A DNA stretch of 64,000 nt, from assembly GCA_034401795.1 (NCBI GenBank), contig CM067363.1, positions 26,215,188 through 26,279,187 on the forward strand, read 5' to 3'. Position numbers and translations under genes: made by a program. The notes below the pieces were generated by a model. The model did not search any database. It saw only the letters and a program-made list of their open reading frames with translations, and was not told the origin of the DNA. The first letter of the stretch is position 1. Each line of letters begins with the position of its first letter. This DNA is from Chaetoderma sp. LZ-2023a. Taxonomy: Eukaryota > Mollusca > Caudofoveata > Chaetodermatida > Chaetodermatidae. Shown here piece after piece: positions 36,475-46,129 of the stretch.

Positions 36475-36513
<39 letters not shown>

Positions 36514-36547
36514 GTGGTGGTAGTAGTAGTAGTAGTAGTAGCAGTAG

Positions 36548-36636
<89 letters not shown>

Positions 36637-36692
36637 TTAGTAGTAGTAGTCGTCGTCGTCGTCGTAGTCGTCGTGCCGTCATTGTTGTTGTT
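36374..36692 (+). repeat. Trinucleotide tract: AGT, AGC and CGT blocks
   Basis: About 320 bp of (AGT)n with internal (AGC)n near 36540-36580 and (CGT)n near 36648-36672, ending at TTGTTGTTG. Poly-Val, poly-Leu, poly-Thr and poly-Ala frames are artefacts. It directly precedes a family A fragment and occupies the place of that element's missing left arm. Confidence 0.95.
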
Positions 36693-36714
36693 CAGTTCTA
36701 TGTCATTGATTAGT

Positions 36715-37013
36715 ACACCTTTTAACATTGATCGATCTCTCAACTCACTGACTACCAATTTTTGAAAACTATACAGGGAAGCTGTTTACTATTTTGAAAC
36801 TGATTTGACTGGGCGCTGTTGCTGCCTACAGCATGTTTATTAAATAGGAAAGGCATACAGTTCGCACAACAGCACGTAGTCCGTCATCAATTACACGTTT
36901 GTCACGAGGTTAGCTACGTCATTCATGACGTAAGTGATTATGACGCCAACATATACGCCACGTAGTTGATCATGACGTCATATGTTAGATGGATAAACCG
37001 GAATCTACCATTG
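36715..37013 (-). mobile_element. Family A element truncated by triplet tract
   Basis: CATTGATCGATCTCTCAACT, ACTATACAGGGAAGCTGTTT, a left stem with GGGCGCTGTTGCTGCC, no return arm, TTTATTAAATAGGAAAGGC, CGTCATTCATGACGTAAGTG, GATCATGACGTCATATG at about 36972, ending AACCGGAATCTACCATT. The GGGCGGGG arm and left terminus are absent. Confidence 0.72.
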
Positions 37014-37129
37014 ATTTGAAACTTTGTAACGCGAATTCAATGACGCCAAACTTAAAGGTAATGATACAGGTTTGATGTCTGGGTATGTTGAAACTAATTT
37101 AAGCTAAAGTCTCAGAATTGACGTTTTCA

Positions 37130-38040
37130 TACCGACGTTTATTTCAAAGTATTCAACAGTATAGTGCGTAATAAATTGTAAATTCATCAAAGACACACGA
37201 TTCGCTTACTTCATTATGGTATTTTCGGATTCCGTGACTATTTCTACTTCATTATCGTTGTGACGTCAGCTAACATGTGACGTATTTGATGATGACTTCA
37301 GAGCGGCAGATCGGATCCCTGTATTGGCACCCTTCGTGACGAAGTTACGCCCGTATATTGCATAACAAATGCGGTTTTATCGCACTATATACTTCGTCTC
37401 AGATGGTAAACGCGATAGGAAAGTTGTTATTTCCTCATAATATCTCCACCATCAAGGTCATTACTGATGTATTCTCATTGGAATTTAAAACACGTAGGTA
37501 GAGATCCATCCGATCTGTGGCTCAAATATCTGGCGCCGTAATAAAATACATCACAGTTTAGCTGCCGCCACAATGAAACTGGCGTAATCCGTTATGAACA
37601 ACGAAAAGGCCGTCGCAAAAATTGTACGAATTGTATCTCCGAACATAATCTATGATTTAATTAATATTATGTTGAATAATTTGAAACAAATTTTGCTGAA
37701 AGCAGTTGCTAACATAGGCAGCAGCATCTCTCAGAGAAATTAGTTTCAAAATATGCTGTAGTCCATCTGTAGATTTAGATTCAGGTAATTCACGTTTCCG
37801 TTTCAAATCGACACAACGCGCTTAAACTGGTGGATATAAATGGGCGCGGCATAACTCTAAATGGGCCCCTCTAATGTGAGGTAACCAAGCGAATAAATAT
37901 TCTATGTGAATAGAATCCGATAATGAAATTTTTCTTATTCAGGGGTGATTACTCGTCGCTGCAATTTTACTATACGAATTAGATATAAAGAGGTAGTCTC
38001 CCGTTGATCTGAATTTTTTTTCTCACCATTTGTGTAATAA
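37130..38040 (+). repeat. Second segmental repeat, copy 2, left part
   Basis: Diverged copy of 34600-35450 including a B-type arm (TTGTGACGTCAGCTAACATG at about 37258) and an A-like hairpin at about 37670-37755. It stops at TTTGTGTAATA (38029-38039) where the composite element starts, and resumes at 41133. Confidence 0.75.
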
Positions 38041-38063
38041 TGTAGCGACACAATAACTACTTT

Positions 38064-38290
38064 GGCCTGTTTGTAAACGGCGCAGACCCATATACCAATT
38101 TACTTCGGTGCACCCGTTTGTAAACTGCACGCCTATTATACCAATTGGTTATCACGTGCCGCTTAGTAAACGGCGCGACCATATACCAATTGATTATCGG
38201 CGGGCCTGTTTGTAAACGGCGCATGACCCATACACCAATTGGTTATCGGCGCGCACATTGTAAACGGCGCACTTCCCATATGTCAATGTA
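38064..38290 (+). repeat. 47-bp minisatellite, left inverted array
   Basis: Five units beginning TTTGTAAACGGCGCAGACCC (38070), then about 38116, 38162, 38208 and 38257. Each contains ACCCATATACCAATTxxTTA and a GCGC spacer. Unit length varies from 38 to 49 bp and units differ by several bases. Confidence 0.85.
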
Positions 38291-38924
38291 CAACTTGCAC
38301 CAATAGGCAATACCTCCATCCATTTATTATCTCCGTCTTAACCATCCATTCAGCTGTTCAGACACGTCTCTCAGTATGCGTGTGTTGCTAATTTATGTGC
38401 TAGTCTCTCAATCCGTCTGCCCATTCATCCCCTCATTCCTTCAATCGGTTAGTCATGAGCACACACATTGAAGCAGACTTCCAAAACGTGATAACATCGT
38501 GTGCGGTTAAACACTTATCCACAGCGCGGGTTAAAAAAACGTCAAGGACGCGGTCTATTTCAGCTGGACGAGCTGTATCCGCTCCTTGAAACACTCTAGT
38601 GAGGTGCAGCCTATGATCTGAGGTGGTAGACAATTGTGCGGTCTGATACCATCTGAGAAGGGGCTCTCGTAGCGCTGCGCCCTTGCATGCGGAACGATGA
38701 ATTTCTGCAAGGTCCCACCCACGTGTTAATACAGCCACAGAGATAAGTTGGTCTCTCGAGGTCCCCACCAGGCCATGTACACTACGATACATCATAAGGG
38801 CTTTGGCCTCTGCTTTTCTTTGTCGGAAAGAAGACTATTTTAGGTGGTTAACCATTTGCGCGACGCTACCGTATGCTCTTACAATAGTCGCTCATAACAA
38901 ACACCTGACTGCTTGGCGTTGAAC

Positions 38925-39391
38925 TAGGCGTGTGCGATTATTGCTTTGAGGGATCGCGATCGATTATTAAACAATAATCGTGATTACTCGATTAATCAGC
39001 TTGGATACAAATTACAAAAATTTAACAACAAACGAACATCAATGACGAAAACTGCAATTGTGTTTAGAAAAATCCATTTGCAGGGCAAGAGAAGACTAAT
39101 TTTGAAAATGTATCACTGCAATGCCTGGCTCGATTCTCGAGGCAGCCATCCAGTAATACATTTTCAAAAATAGTCTTCTCTTGTCCTGCAAATGGGCATA
39201 CATCCACTAAGCAAAATGACATTTGTCATGGCCGATCGCACCAAAAAGTAATTGAAAGTTAGTTTTTAAAAAATATGTTATGCAATAGAAAATATTCAAG
39301 ATTATTCGATTATTTAATTTTTAATCATATAAATTCACGATTTAAAACATAATCACGATTTTCGACTTAATCACGTAATCGCGCAAGCCTA
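38925..39391. mobile_element. hAT-like MITE inserted in the LINE
   Basis: Starts TAGGCGTGTGCGATTA and ends TAATCGCGCAAGCCTA, a 16-bp terminal inverted repeat with 14 matches. Flanks are CGTTGAAC (38917-38924) and CGTTGAGC (39392-39399), an 8-bp target duplication with one mismatch. Eight-base duplications are typical of hAT transposons. The subterminal DNA is rich in GATTA/TAATC. It interrupts the LINE frame and carries a D hairpin inside. Confidence 0.75.
39072..39203 (+). mobile_element. Family D hairpin
   Basis: CCATTTGCAGGGCAAGAG, GAAAATGTATCACTGCAATG, centre GGCTCGATTCTCGAGGC, AATACATTTTCAAAAATAGT, TCTTGTCCTGCAAATGGGC. A compact, well-paired copy inside the hAT-like MITE. Confidence 0.75.
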
Positions 39392-39814
39392 CGTTGAGCC
39401 ACCCCCGGCTGTTGTTGGCTGTATCCGGGTCCCATATTACACTCGCATGCTCCACGATAGGTCGTACTAGAGTTTTATAGCAACGTTCTTTCGTGGTTCT
39501 TGGGATATTGGTGTAGATGTCGTTGTAGACAGGCCCTGATGCCATTGACGTTCTTGGTAATCTGCGTTATATGATGGTTCTATTTTAAGCTTGTATATAG
39601 TTTTATTCCCAGCTACTTAGCCGTATCTGCTTCATCTCAAGTGTGTGGCCATGGATTGTGAAAGGTCTTGGTTTAAACAGAATTTATTAATTTGTCTAAG
39701 TGGGAGCACGATAAGACGTACATGTCTTATAACCGCGTCTCCCATACAGGTGATGATACAATGCAATACAAAACTCAAGGTGGCGGATTTAAAAAAAGTA
39801 ATACATAGCATTTT

Positions 39815-40030
39815 GTCTAACCCGTCAACACTGAAGCCGACCAAAACGGCCTCTGCAATGGTCTGGAAAAACATTAAGTCGCGTACCATAGCAGCATCAT
39901 TCCTGAGGATTTGCCACCGGAATGACCAGCTCGATAGCTGAGCCAGGCATTCAAGTCACAAACCCCCAGCTAATGGTCTGCTATGGACCCCCTAATAGAC
40001 CGAAAGTCTTAAACTAATTGGATGTTAACT
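39815..40030 (-). mobile_element. Family D element, minus orientation
   Basis: TAACCCGTCAACACTGAAGC, GACCAAAACGGCCTCTGCAA (the complement of the D right flank seen at 55800), then CACCGGAATGACCAGCTCGA and its diverged return AGCCAGGCATTCAAG. It lies in the gap of the LINE. Confidence 0.55.
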
Positions 40031-40217
40031 GGTTAGAGGTGTGTGAATTAGCACATTGTGTGAAGATACATCTCATTATTGCAGCAAACAGCAAATAAAC
40101 TACGAATGGCAATTTAAAGAAATTATAATTAAACATGTGAGGCTTCCTTTGGTTCTCTGGCGAAATGGATGGAGGGAGGGAGAGAGGGAGGGATGGATGA
40201 AGGAGGATGAGGAGGAG

Positions 40218-40252
<35 letters not shown>
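40218..40252 (+). repeat. (GA)n microsatellite
   Basis: Short GA run preceded by GGAGGGAGAGAGGGAGGGAT and GAGGAGGAGGAG. It directly follows the LINE block that ends near 40265. Confidence 0.92.
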
Positions 40253-40254
<2 letters not shown>

Positions 40255-40529
40255 GGGGTCTTGAGATTGGAATTCTCTTGCTGGTGATATGAAGCACTTG
40301 ACACTTTTTAGGATGAAATTCCATCAGCCAGTCATTCTCCACTGCTGCGGGCTATCAAGGTCATCTTGGAGCGGTTTTGCCTCTTCACTTGACCCGCTGT
40401 TGCAATAGAGCATATGGCCATCGTCATACAGTCTGGTTGTTGATTCTGGCGAGATGCAGTCTGGAAAGTCATTTACAAATATAAGAAATAAGATTGGTCC
40501 GAGAACACTATAAAACTCGACAATGCCTA

Positions 40530-40905
40530 TATTCATATGATGTATTCCAATCCGATTACATCCAAAATATTTAACACTACGTTTTACACGCATCGTATGA
40601 AATAGTAATATATAATAAGCGAGTATCCGGAAGCAAAATGGTAATCGCTATGTCCGGCTAAAATGAAAAGAGCATTATTATCGCTGCCAAATGCCAACAC
40701 GAAACAAAAGTAATCCCTACCCGTCACGATCGCATCAATCGATGTTTTAATTGGTCGATTTAAATGGGTTGCGCACCCAACAGCCCCTGAAAATACTCCG
40801 TTGAATATGGCACGTGTACTCATGTCGAAAAATATGGAATGGGCTAGATAGAGGGCTTGTTTATATGGTAACATGATTCAGCGAATGACTACCACCTTGT
40901 TTGAT
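40530..40905. other. Unclassified cargo of the composite element
   Basis: Lies between the truncated LINE 5' edge and the right array. A minus-strand frame of 96 codons (40584-40874) is present but shows no recognisable motif. Confidence 0.35.
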
Positions 40906-40910
40906 AGAAA

Positions 40911-41106
40911 CAGGCGCACCGATAACAAGTTTGCACATTGGGCCCTGCGCCGCTTATAAACAGGTGCACTGATAGCAAATTGTCATATGGGTCTGCACCG
41001 TTTACAAATGCGCGCACTGATAACAATTGTAATATGGGTTCGGTTTTTACAAATGGGCGCGCCGATACCAAATTGGTATATGGGTCTGCGCCTTTTACAA
41101 ACGGGC
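40911..41106 (-). repeat. 47-bp minisatellite, right inverted array
   Basis: Four units in reverse complement to those at 38064-38290. On the minus strand they read TTTGTAAAAGGCGCAGACCC then ATATACCAATTTGGTATC. The outermost bases are GGCC on each side (38064 and 41106). Confidence 0.85.
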
Positions 41107-41227
41107 CTAATTGATTAGTGTTACGTTTGCAATTGTGTTATATGCGTGATTGCTCGTCGGTGTGTGCCAGAATAACGAACCCAAGGTCCACCTGCGGAGA
41201 TCTTCAAGAAACGTGGGTGGTAAGTTA

Positions 41228-41615
41228 ATGGAACTTTCCTGTTTATTCACCAATCAGATGACGTCATAATCAACCACGCGACGTGTACACCGGCATAATA
41301 ATCAATGACGTAATGAATGGTGTAGATACGTACTTCACGATCGCTTACTTGATGACAGACTACGCTTTGCTGCACGAATTGTATATTTAATAAACATGCT
41401 GTTGAATATTTTAAAACTAATTTGACTGGACGCTGCTGCTGTAACAGGCAGCAACTGCACCCATCCAAATTAGTTTCAAAATATTCAACAACTTACGCGT
41501 ATAGTTTTCTGGAAAGTTATAGTCAGGGAGTTCAGGGATCGGTCGATCTAAACACAGCGTGGATGGAGCTTAGCTAGAGATGGGCGGGGCATAGCTAAAA
41601 CTGGATTCCTCTATT
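41228..41615 (+). mobile_element. Family A element
   Basis: AATGGAACTTTCCTGTTTAT terminus, AGATGACGTCATAATCAACC at about 41257, TTGTATATTTAATAAACATG, full hairpin centred near 41440 with CGCTGCTGCTGTAACAGG, GGGATCGGTCGATC, GATGGGCGGGGCATAGCTA, ending GGATTCCTCTATT. It is the counterpart of the A element at 35528, at the end of the second segmental repeat. Confidence 0.85.
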
Positions 41616-41704
41616 AGCCTTGATGTCCCGAACAACAAGTAATCATTTGATGTGGGTGGGTAGGGGGTCAATATAGCATATGTTATTGGCAAGACTCTGA
41701 ACAC

Positions 41705-41815
41705 CCACCTGATAACACTGCAGGTTACTGGGCCAATGCTGGAACAATACCAGACCATTACGGGACGATATTGGCCTTGCACCGGCCCAGTAACCCGCGT
41801 TATCAGGATCTAGAA
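41705..41815. repeat. Family E inverted repeat, best copy
   Basis: CTGATAACACTGCAGGTTAC pairs with GTAACCCGCGTTATCAG at the right; TGGGCCAATGCTGG and GACGATATTGGCCTTGCACC lie inside. About 105 bp. Poorer copies are at 7575, 13940 and 23505. Confidence 0.65.
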
Positions 41816-42054
41816 ACAATGTTGCTCGCTACTGCAATACTCTCATTGGCTAATTTATTCGAATCACCCGAACATGGTGTCAAATTCGCAGAGCGCAATA
41901 CTTTGGGTGCATGTCATTGCGCTACATACTATCGCGACATGCAGTGCATTAAACATCGCGATATATCGATATATCGTTTTCTGAACGTTTGAAGACTACA
42001 AGGAGCCGGCCGACCTGTCCCTCGAGAATCTGACGTTATACTCATTAGAACGAT

Positions 42055-42450
42055 TAATTTCTAACTATGCCCGCCCATTTCTAGCTATGCCCCGCATATG
42101 TTGTGTGCGTGTTGGGATCGATTTATAGGCCTATACTCTGAACCCTAAAGTTAAAGAATTCCAATTCCAAGTTAACAATGCAAGTACGCTCTTGACAATT
42201 CTCAAGTGGTGCTTGTTCCCAGTCAAATTAGTTTCAAAATATTTAACAGAATGTTTATTAAATAGTAACTCTATCAAATCTATCAAATGCATACAATTCG
42301 TACACTTGTAACACTTGCCGAACTTGTAAATGTTCATGGCGGTACTAGATACGTCATCAATTACTGATTTTGACGGTGGTGTCAGCTTACACGCGAGGTA
42401 ATTGATTATGACGTAATATACCTGAGTGGCAGATCGGATCTATCCATGTA
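42055..42450 (-). mobile_element. Mixed family A/B element, minus orientation
   Basis: TATGCCCGCCCATTTCTAGC arm, GGGATCGATTTATAG, one hairpin arm (CAAATTAGTTTCAAAATATT), TTTATTAAATAGTAAC, then a B-type end GGTGTCAGCTTACACG, GATTATGACGTAATATACCT and GAGTGGCAGATCGGAT. Confidence 0.65.
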
Positions 42451-42499
42451 GGATGGAGTCATAATCATCGGCAATTATCTCACGTGTAAAATAATACCA

Positions 42500-42660
42500 T
42501 CATGAACCTCGACAAAAATCAGTTTGCATTTTCTGCGTTATCCATACATTATAGACTCTAGTGTATGGATAAGGCTGAAAATGCAAATTAATACGCGTTC
42601 TGATGAATATTTTGAATCTAGTTTGACTGGCCTGAGTAGGGTGGGTTGGCGTGAGGTGGC
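42500..42660. other. Short inverted repeat near A-type stem
   Basis: TTTGCATTTTCTGCGTTATC (42527) and GGATAAGGCTGAAAATGCAA (42565) face each other with CATACACTAGAGTC-type sequence between, a roughly 65-bp palindrome. An isolated stem arm GATGAATATTTTGAATCTAG follows at about 42601. Confidence 0.55.
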
Positions 42661-42716
42661 TGGGGTGGGTTAGTGTCCTGTTGCCGCATAGAGTCAACAA
42701 CCTACCTGCCAATACA

Positions 42717-43041
42717 GCTTTCCGATTTTAGCTATGCCCCGCCAATCTCTAGCTAAGCTCCACCTACACATCGCTCGCGTTGGGATCGATTGATCACTGA
42801 ACAGCTTGACTATCAATTTCCAGAAAACTATACAGGTAAACTGTTGAATATTTTGAAACCAATTTAACTGGGTGCTCTTGCTGCCTATCAAAATATTCAA
42901 CAGAATGTGCATTAAATAGTAAAAGACATACGATTCGTACAACGTATTGGACTACAAAGCCTTTAAGACGGACTAAATCGAAGTAGTCATGCTGTAATTG
43001 ATTATGACAGCATATGACATCCTTTGATGGAGAGGTCCATC
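42717..43041 (-). mobile_element. Family A element, minus orientation
   Basis: CTTTCCGATTTTAGCTATGC, GCCCCGCCAATCTCTAG, GGGATCGATTGATC, ACTATACAGGTAAACTG, partial hairpin (CTCTTGCTGCC then TATCAAAATATTCAACAG), ATTAAATAGTAAAAGAC, TATGACATCC, GGAGAGGTCCATC terminus. Confidence 0.75.
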
Positions 43042-43107
43042 ATCTTGCGAATGGCATTTTATTAACTCAGTGTTCAAATGCGATGTATTGACGCCGCCAT
43101 AAGCAAC

Positions 43108-43325
43108 ATGTGGGCGGAGCTTGGATAGAAATGGGTGGGGCATAGCTAAAATTGGATCGCTCTACTTTTGGCGCAGTGGGGTGGCGTGGTTTGGTAGACA
43201 TGTACACGTTGATAATAATGTCAATGAAAATCAGAACAAATCTGTTTGCTATTTTGAAATCACCCTAACTGGAAGCTGTTGCTACCTACAGCTTCTAGTC
43301 AAAGTAATTTCAAAATATTGACTAT
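43108..43325 (+). mobile_element. Family A fragments
   Basis: A right arm alone (GTGGGCGGAGCTTGGATAG, GGGTGGGGCATAGCTA, GGATCGCTC) at 43108-43164, then an isolated hairpin at 43245-43322 with loop GCTGTTGCTACCTACAGC. Confidence 0.6.
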
Positions 43326-43429
43326 ATTGTCGTAAATTGATTGACGCGAGGTAACACAAGTTTCATGTCAAAGTAATTTCAACATATTTAACAGGTAGTC
43401 TTAAATTACTAGCAATCTTCAAACATTTC

Positions 43430-43660
43430 AGCTTAGCGTAGTAAAGGCAGTATATATTTTTTTCAAAACGAGTCATCGAAATATCACATAATCAGCCAAA
43501 TTCCGCGCTAAAGCATGAATCTGTAGCGTTTTCGAGATTACGCGAAGGGAAGGCACTCTTATACACTATTGATTCTAGCAATATCCCGGCTCTCTCCCTT
43601 GAACAGGCCGCTAGCATCGACGCGCTCAGCAAGCTATTAAGTCGCCTTCTAACAAACCTG
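43430..43660 (+). repeat. Third duplicated segment, copy 1
   Basis: Matches 52650-52920: CATTTCAGCTTAGCGTAGTA, GAGTCATCGAAATATCA, GAAGGGAAGGCAC, ATTGATTCTAGCAATATC, TCTCCCTTGAAC, ATTAAGTCGCCTTC. Each copy is preceded by an A-type stem arm (AAGTAATTTCAACATATTTA here). No coding frame is conserved. Confidence 0.75.
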
Positions 43661-43661
43661 G

Positions 43662-43890
43662 GGCCAGTTTCACAAAAGGTACGTAAGTTACGCCCCCGTC
43701 TAACTTAGACGCTATACTTAAGCCCCACGTCTACGTCAGTTTCACGAAAGGGGTCGTAACTAAACGCCTAAATAATAAAACGCGTAACTTAGGCCGTGTT
43801 CTCATTAGAGACTTAATCCTGAATAACGCCATACTGAAGTATTGAGTTATTCCTGATTAAATCTCGCGAGAACGCGGCCTTAGACGCGGA
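43662..43890 (+). repeat. Short dispersed repeat with GGGGCCAGTTTCAC motif
   Basis: Opens CCTGGGGCCAGTTTCACAAA, repeats GTCAGTTTCACGAAAGG at 43735, and contains a palindrome (GAGACTTAATCCTGAATAA against TTATTCCTGATTAAATCTC, 43806-43870). The reverse complement of the opening occurs at about 51865-51895 (CTTTGTGAAACTGGCCCCTG). Confidence 0.55.
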
Positions 43891-43899
43891 ACTCTCTAG

Positions 43900-44750
43900 T
43901 AAGCAAAGGTGAGGGTCGTCGCCGCTTATGACATGCTCCAGCTGACTGCAGTGTGACAGCTGCCAGTTGTTAATTATAGTACGGGGTCAATCAGTGCAAA
44001 TACTTTCTAGCGGGAACCGTAGACAACTGAACGTTCGCTGCTACATTAAACTTGGTAAGCGTTACCTAATTTCGTGTTTTATTTTCATAAACGTGGTCGA
44101 CATAATCATGTCTAAATAAATCCTATAAATAGTAGTCTTCTAAACATATGTAGGCCTAACTAAAAGGTAATTATGCGTCTATTGATTTTTCTAATGTATG
44201 TTTGCAAACTAAGAAAGAAAGCACGAAATGAGGCGTCAAGGTATAGGCATTTTTAGCGCGACGTCGTACCCTCTCCTATTACATAGAGAGTGGCATACCA
44301 ATCATCGTCCTACCGCACGGTCTCGCCCTCCCACTAATGCCCCCGTGGCGAGTCCCGTGCTAGCAGGCTTTTGATGTCCGGTCAAAGTCCGCGAAACTTC
44401 AAAAATGAGGTCAGTCAACTACCGCCTAATAAGATTGCTCGGTTATTATCGTCCTACTAATATACTGTCAATCACAGAGATTGACATTCTCGTCTCGCTA
44501 GCTGTCCGTCGATGTTGGCACGAAGCTACGCCTCTATTTTTAGATTTCTAGGGAGATTGAAGTAGGCAGAAATCTGAGTGGCTACTTGAAAACCAGCTGT
44601 GAATCTAGGTAGAAATCGCTGGTTTGCAAGTACGGCCTCGAACAGCGAAGCGATGTGAGTGGGCGTATGTTAGTACGATGCATACCAATAGGTCACGCTG
44701 AAAGCGCCTATGCGCCAACACACGTTAAACCGGCAGTGGGCTAGTTCGCG
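43900..44750. other. No gene; small hairpin only
   Basis: A 58-bp hairpin at 44579-44637 (GGCTACTTGAAAACCAGC against GCTGGTTTGCAAGTACGGCC). Otherwise unclassified. Confidence 0.4.
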
Positions 44751-44756
44751 GAAATG

Positions 44757-44990
44757 CAGACAAACCTGTCTATAGCGGACATACACATCTACGACGCACA
44801 TTCGCATTTGGGACCAATTGATGACTATCCATAAGAATTGGGTCTTATGGTCTTAGGAAATCACGAGCACATGTCATGCATGCAGCTAAAACACACAACC
44901 GGTACGCTGCGTTAAGCGACAATCTATCTTCGTGACCATACGCTGATGGTCCATACAGTGACCGTTATAGACAGGTTTGTCTGTATAGCT
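44757..44990. mobile_element. Family F inverted-repeat element
   Basis: GCAGACAAACCTGTCTATAG at the left and CTATAACGG-type complement GTTATAGACAGGTTTGTCTG at the right give a terminal inverted repeat of about 25 bp around 180 bp. No coding capacity. A half copy may be at 51463 (CGTAATAGACAGGTTTTA). Confidence 0.6.
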
Positions 44991-45059
44991 CTACCAGTGT
45001 TTCTTTGATTGAAATAACATCATCACGCTCAAGAAAGCAGTCCTGAGATCAACGGATCG

Positions 45060-45095
45060 ATAACCATTTCACCAATGAGGGGGGGGGGGTGGGTA
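45060..45095. repeat. G homopolymer
   Basis: GGGGGGGGGGTGGG tract. Confidence 0.85.
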
Positions 45096-45474
45096 GCTGT
45101 TGCGCATACCACTGGGTGGCACCCCCACCCCTACTCCATCTCATTCCAACGCATACTCCACATAAAACCAAGGTTGTCAAGAGTAACTGTATAGATAATG
45201 CCACGTGATTTCCTGAAGTAAACAATAGTGTCTGATTGCAGACCCTCGCTCTCCTGCTGCTACTGTTATCACATTGTAACCAACCACGTCGAGTTTTTAG
45301 ATTGCATCCCTAGTTGAGGAATCCTAGTACAGGATCACACACATTCTTGTGTTACAATTTGAGCTAAAATGAACCAGTAAATTATTGTTAACACTCGCAT
45401 GCGTTAATTCTAATTCCAATAAAGAAGCACTATTGGGGTTGAGCAGCATTTCAGAATTGTTATCATCATTGTAT

Positions 45475-45545
45475 TCGTGCGCGCGCGTGCGTGCGTGCGT
45501 GCGTGCGTGTGTGTGCGTGTGCGTGTTTGTGTGTGGCGGTCTGTT
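45475..45545 (+). repeat. (GCGT)n and GTGT simple repeat
   Basis: GCGCGCGTGCGTGCGTGCGT followed by GTGTGTGCG variants. Sequence to either side (45000-45470 and 45550-46120) shows no recognised element or gene. Confidence 0.9.
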
Positions 45546-46129
45546 TGCGTGTGGTGCTCCCCATAAAACCTAATCAGATTTTAACGCAACAAATAATTGT
45601 ATTGTGAAAGCGGATATCCAACATTAGCCATGATCCAGAAACAAGCCAGATCAAATTTTGGGAAACTATTTAGCTCAAAATTTGTTTACATAACAAAGGG
45701 TGTGACCATACACTAGGGTTTCACACAATTTTGGCCGTAATATGACAAAATCTGGCGAATAGGAAAGAAGTACAATGTGATAAAAATGGCAGGGCGAGGG
45801 TCTGCAATCTCTATCTTGTTATTGTATAAAACTAAAACAAGATAAAATGTACCATTTTCCTTTAACCTTAGCAAATACCTCACAAAATGAGACACATTGC
45901 TTGTTCATGTCTTTATGCCAAAGCGTATGGGTTGCTCATAATATTAACACGAGGCCCAAGGGGCCTGTATCGTATATCTCACGTGGAATATGTGGCCACT
46001 GACACAACCGAACAGCACGAGATGACCACTGAAAAGATTTATCAATCAAATTTCTGTGAAGAAAACTTAGTCACGTTTTATTAAAACTGGCCCAATTAAT
46101 AAGTATGAGTTTCTAAGAAATTTGCAGAA

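Larger units (their letters stand above)
38555..40510 (-). pseudogene. 5'-truncated, interrupted LINE reverse transcriptase (CR1/Jockey-like)
   Basis: Minus-strand remnant of ORF2 of a CR1/Jockey-group non-LTR retrotransposon, an enzyme that reverse-transcribes its own RNA at a nicked chromosomal site. From 40509 downward it reads SVLGPILFLIFVNDFPDCI, the conserved block before the catalytic YxDD box; that box (about 40428) reads LYDDGHMLY, so the aspartate pair is shifted and damaged. Then ENDWLMEFHPKKCQVLHI (about 40340-40285). After a gap filled by a GA tract and a D element it resumes near 39620 and reads CYKTLVRPIVEHASVIWDPD (39485-39420). A hAT-like MITE splits the next part. It resumes at 38924 with VQRQAVRCLL, a stop, and MMYRSVHGLVG (about 38793). 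After a frameshift the C-terminal FIVPHAR and SLECFKERIQLVQLK follow, with the stop at 38555. Everything upstream of SVLGP is missing, as is usual for 5'-truncated LINEs. It is dead: frameshifts, stops and insertions. Confidence 0.85.
38040..41132. mobile_element. Composite foldback element with inverted minisatellite ends
   Basis: About 3.1 kb bounded by the two inverted arrays described separately. Outside them sit TTGTGTAATA (38030-38039) and TTGTGTTATA (41133-41142), a direct repeat with one mismatch that could be a 9-10 bp target duplication. Copy 1 of the surrounding segment is continuous at 35430-35470, which serves as an uninterrupted paralogue. Inside are a LINE remnant, a hAT-like MITE and two D elements. 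The design, long inverted repeats of tandem subrepeats around unrelated cargo, resembles Drosophila FB and sea urchin TU elements; membership is inference. Confidence 0.6.

Noticed and set aside
36356..36765. Poly-Leu, poly-Thr and poly-Val frames
   Set aside because: Translations of the AGT/AGC/CGT tract.
38064..38290. CRISPR-like array of regularly spaced repeats
   Set aside because: Whole 47-bp units diverge together with no conserved repeat and variable spacer pattern, the context is eukaryotic, and an inverted array closes the element.
38433..38795. Independent 120-codon minus-strand gene
   Set aside because: Its start (MMYRSVHGLVG) is the C-terminal part of the LINE reverse transcriptase, and the true LINE frame leaves this ORF by a frameshift, ending at 38555.
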